From an uncultured Lachnoclostridium sp. (GTDB lineage: Bacteria; Bacillota; Clostridia; Lachnospirales; Lachnospiraceae), in the NCBI GenBank assembly GCA_905212635.1, contig CAJMFH010000043.1, positions 1-14,364 on the forward strand: a stretch of DNA of 14,364 bases. The letters run 5' to 3'. The first letter of the stretch is position 1; each line of letters starts with the position of its first letter. A program made the position numbers and the translations under genes. Below the pieces are notes generated by a model. That model was not told where the DNA came from. It ran no database searches and was given only the letters and a program-made list of their open reading frames with translations. Positions 14,294 through 14,364 of this stretch are shown here, piece after piece.

Positions 14294-14364
14294 TGCTTTT
14301 TATTCAATCTGATAGCGTAAATTGTTTTTCGGAAAAATGTAAGCAGACCAGCCCTTTGATAATT

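Noticed and set aside
1..14364. CRISPR array, transposase, integrase, phage or toxin-antitoxin genes
   Set aside because: No regularly spaced repeats, no terminal inverted repeats and no matching protein motifs were found on either strand. The tRNA-Leu has no integrase or duplicated 3' end next to it.

Overview
The window looks like a chromosomal segment of a low-to-moderate GC Firmicute, most likely a gut Lachnospiraceae (Clostridia). This rests on the BspA-type leucine-rich-repeat surface protein, the T-box-controlled tyrS, the fused substrate-binding/permease amino acid ABC transporter, the OPT transporter with a PqqD-like partner, the GAF-GGDEF style, purine-rich GGAGG ribosome binding sites and sigma-A type promoters. 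The family assignment is inference from protein style, not from a database search. Most of the window is ordinary core and accessory genome. I see no phage, transposase, CRISPR array or defence island.

Layout. (1) 59-2344, minus strand: one BspA-like secreted leucine-rich-repeat protein, cut by a single in-frame TGA at 1136-1138 into a 402-codon N-terminal part with a signal peptide and a 3' remnant with more repeats and a fibronectin-III-like tail. It has its own promoter (2412-2440). (2) 2448-6584, minus strand: a complete transcription unit made of a promoter, a tyrosine-specific T-box leader (specifier UAC, T-box sequence, antiterminator/terminator), tyrS, a fused substrate-binding protein/permease, an amino acid ABC ATPase and an intrinsic terminator. 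The transporter genes sit 24 and 15 nt from their upstream neighbours, so tyrosyl-tRNA charging probably controls both charging capacity and amino acid import. (3) 6641-8958, minus strand: an OPT-family peptide transporter translationally coupled (ATGA overlap) to a small PqqD-like protein. (4) 8987-12330, plus strand: a divergent cyclic-di-GMP locus with a 7TM-PAS-HD-GYP phosphodiesterase and a GAF-GGDEF diguanylate cyclase, each with its own promoter, then a NudC-like zinc-ribbon Nudix hydrolase 16 nt downstream and a weak terminator. (5) 12345-13795, minus strand: a SAM-dependent methyltransferase followed by a DUF1349 concanavalin-like protein, with a promoter and a perfect inverted repeat at the transcription start. 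(6) 13800-14143: no gene, repeat-like. (7) 14145-14293, minus strand: tRNA-Leu(UAG) with promoter and terminator.

The points most worth a second look are the T-box that appears to govern a whole tyrS-transporter operon, the OPT/PqqD-like pair (a peptide-binding fold coupled to a peptide transporter with no RiPP genes in sight), and the nonsense-split surface protein. The c-di-GMP genes are a classic antagonistic pair with two notable residue-level deviations (no RxxD inhibitory site in the cyclase, and loss of the extra Glu ligand position in the HD-GYP).
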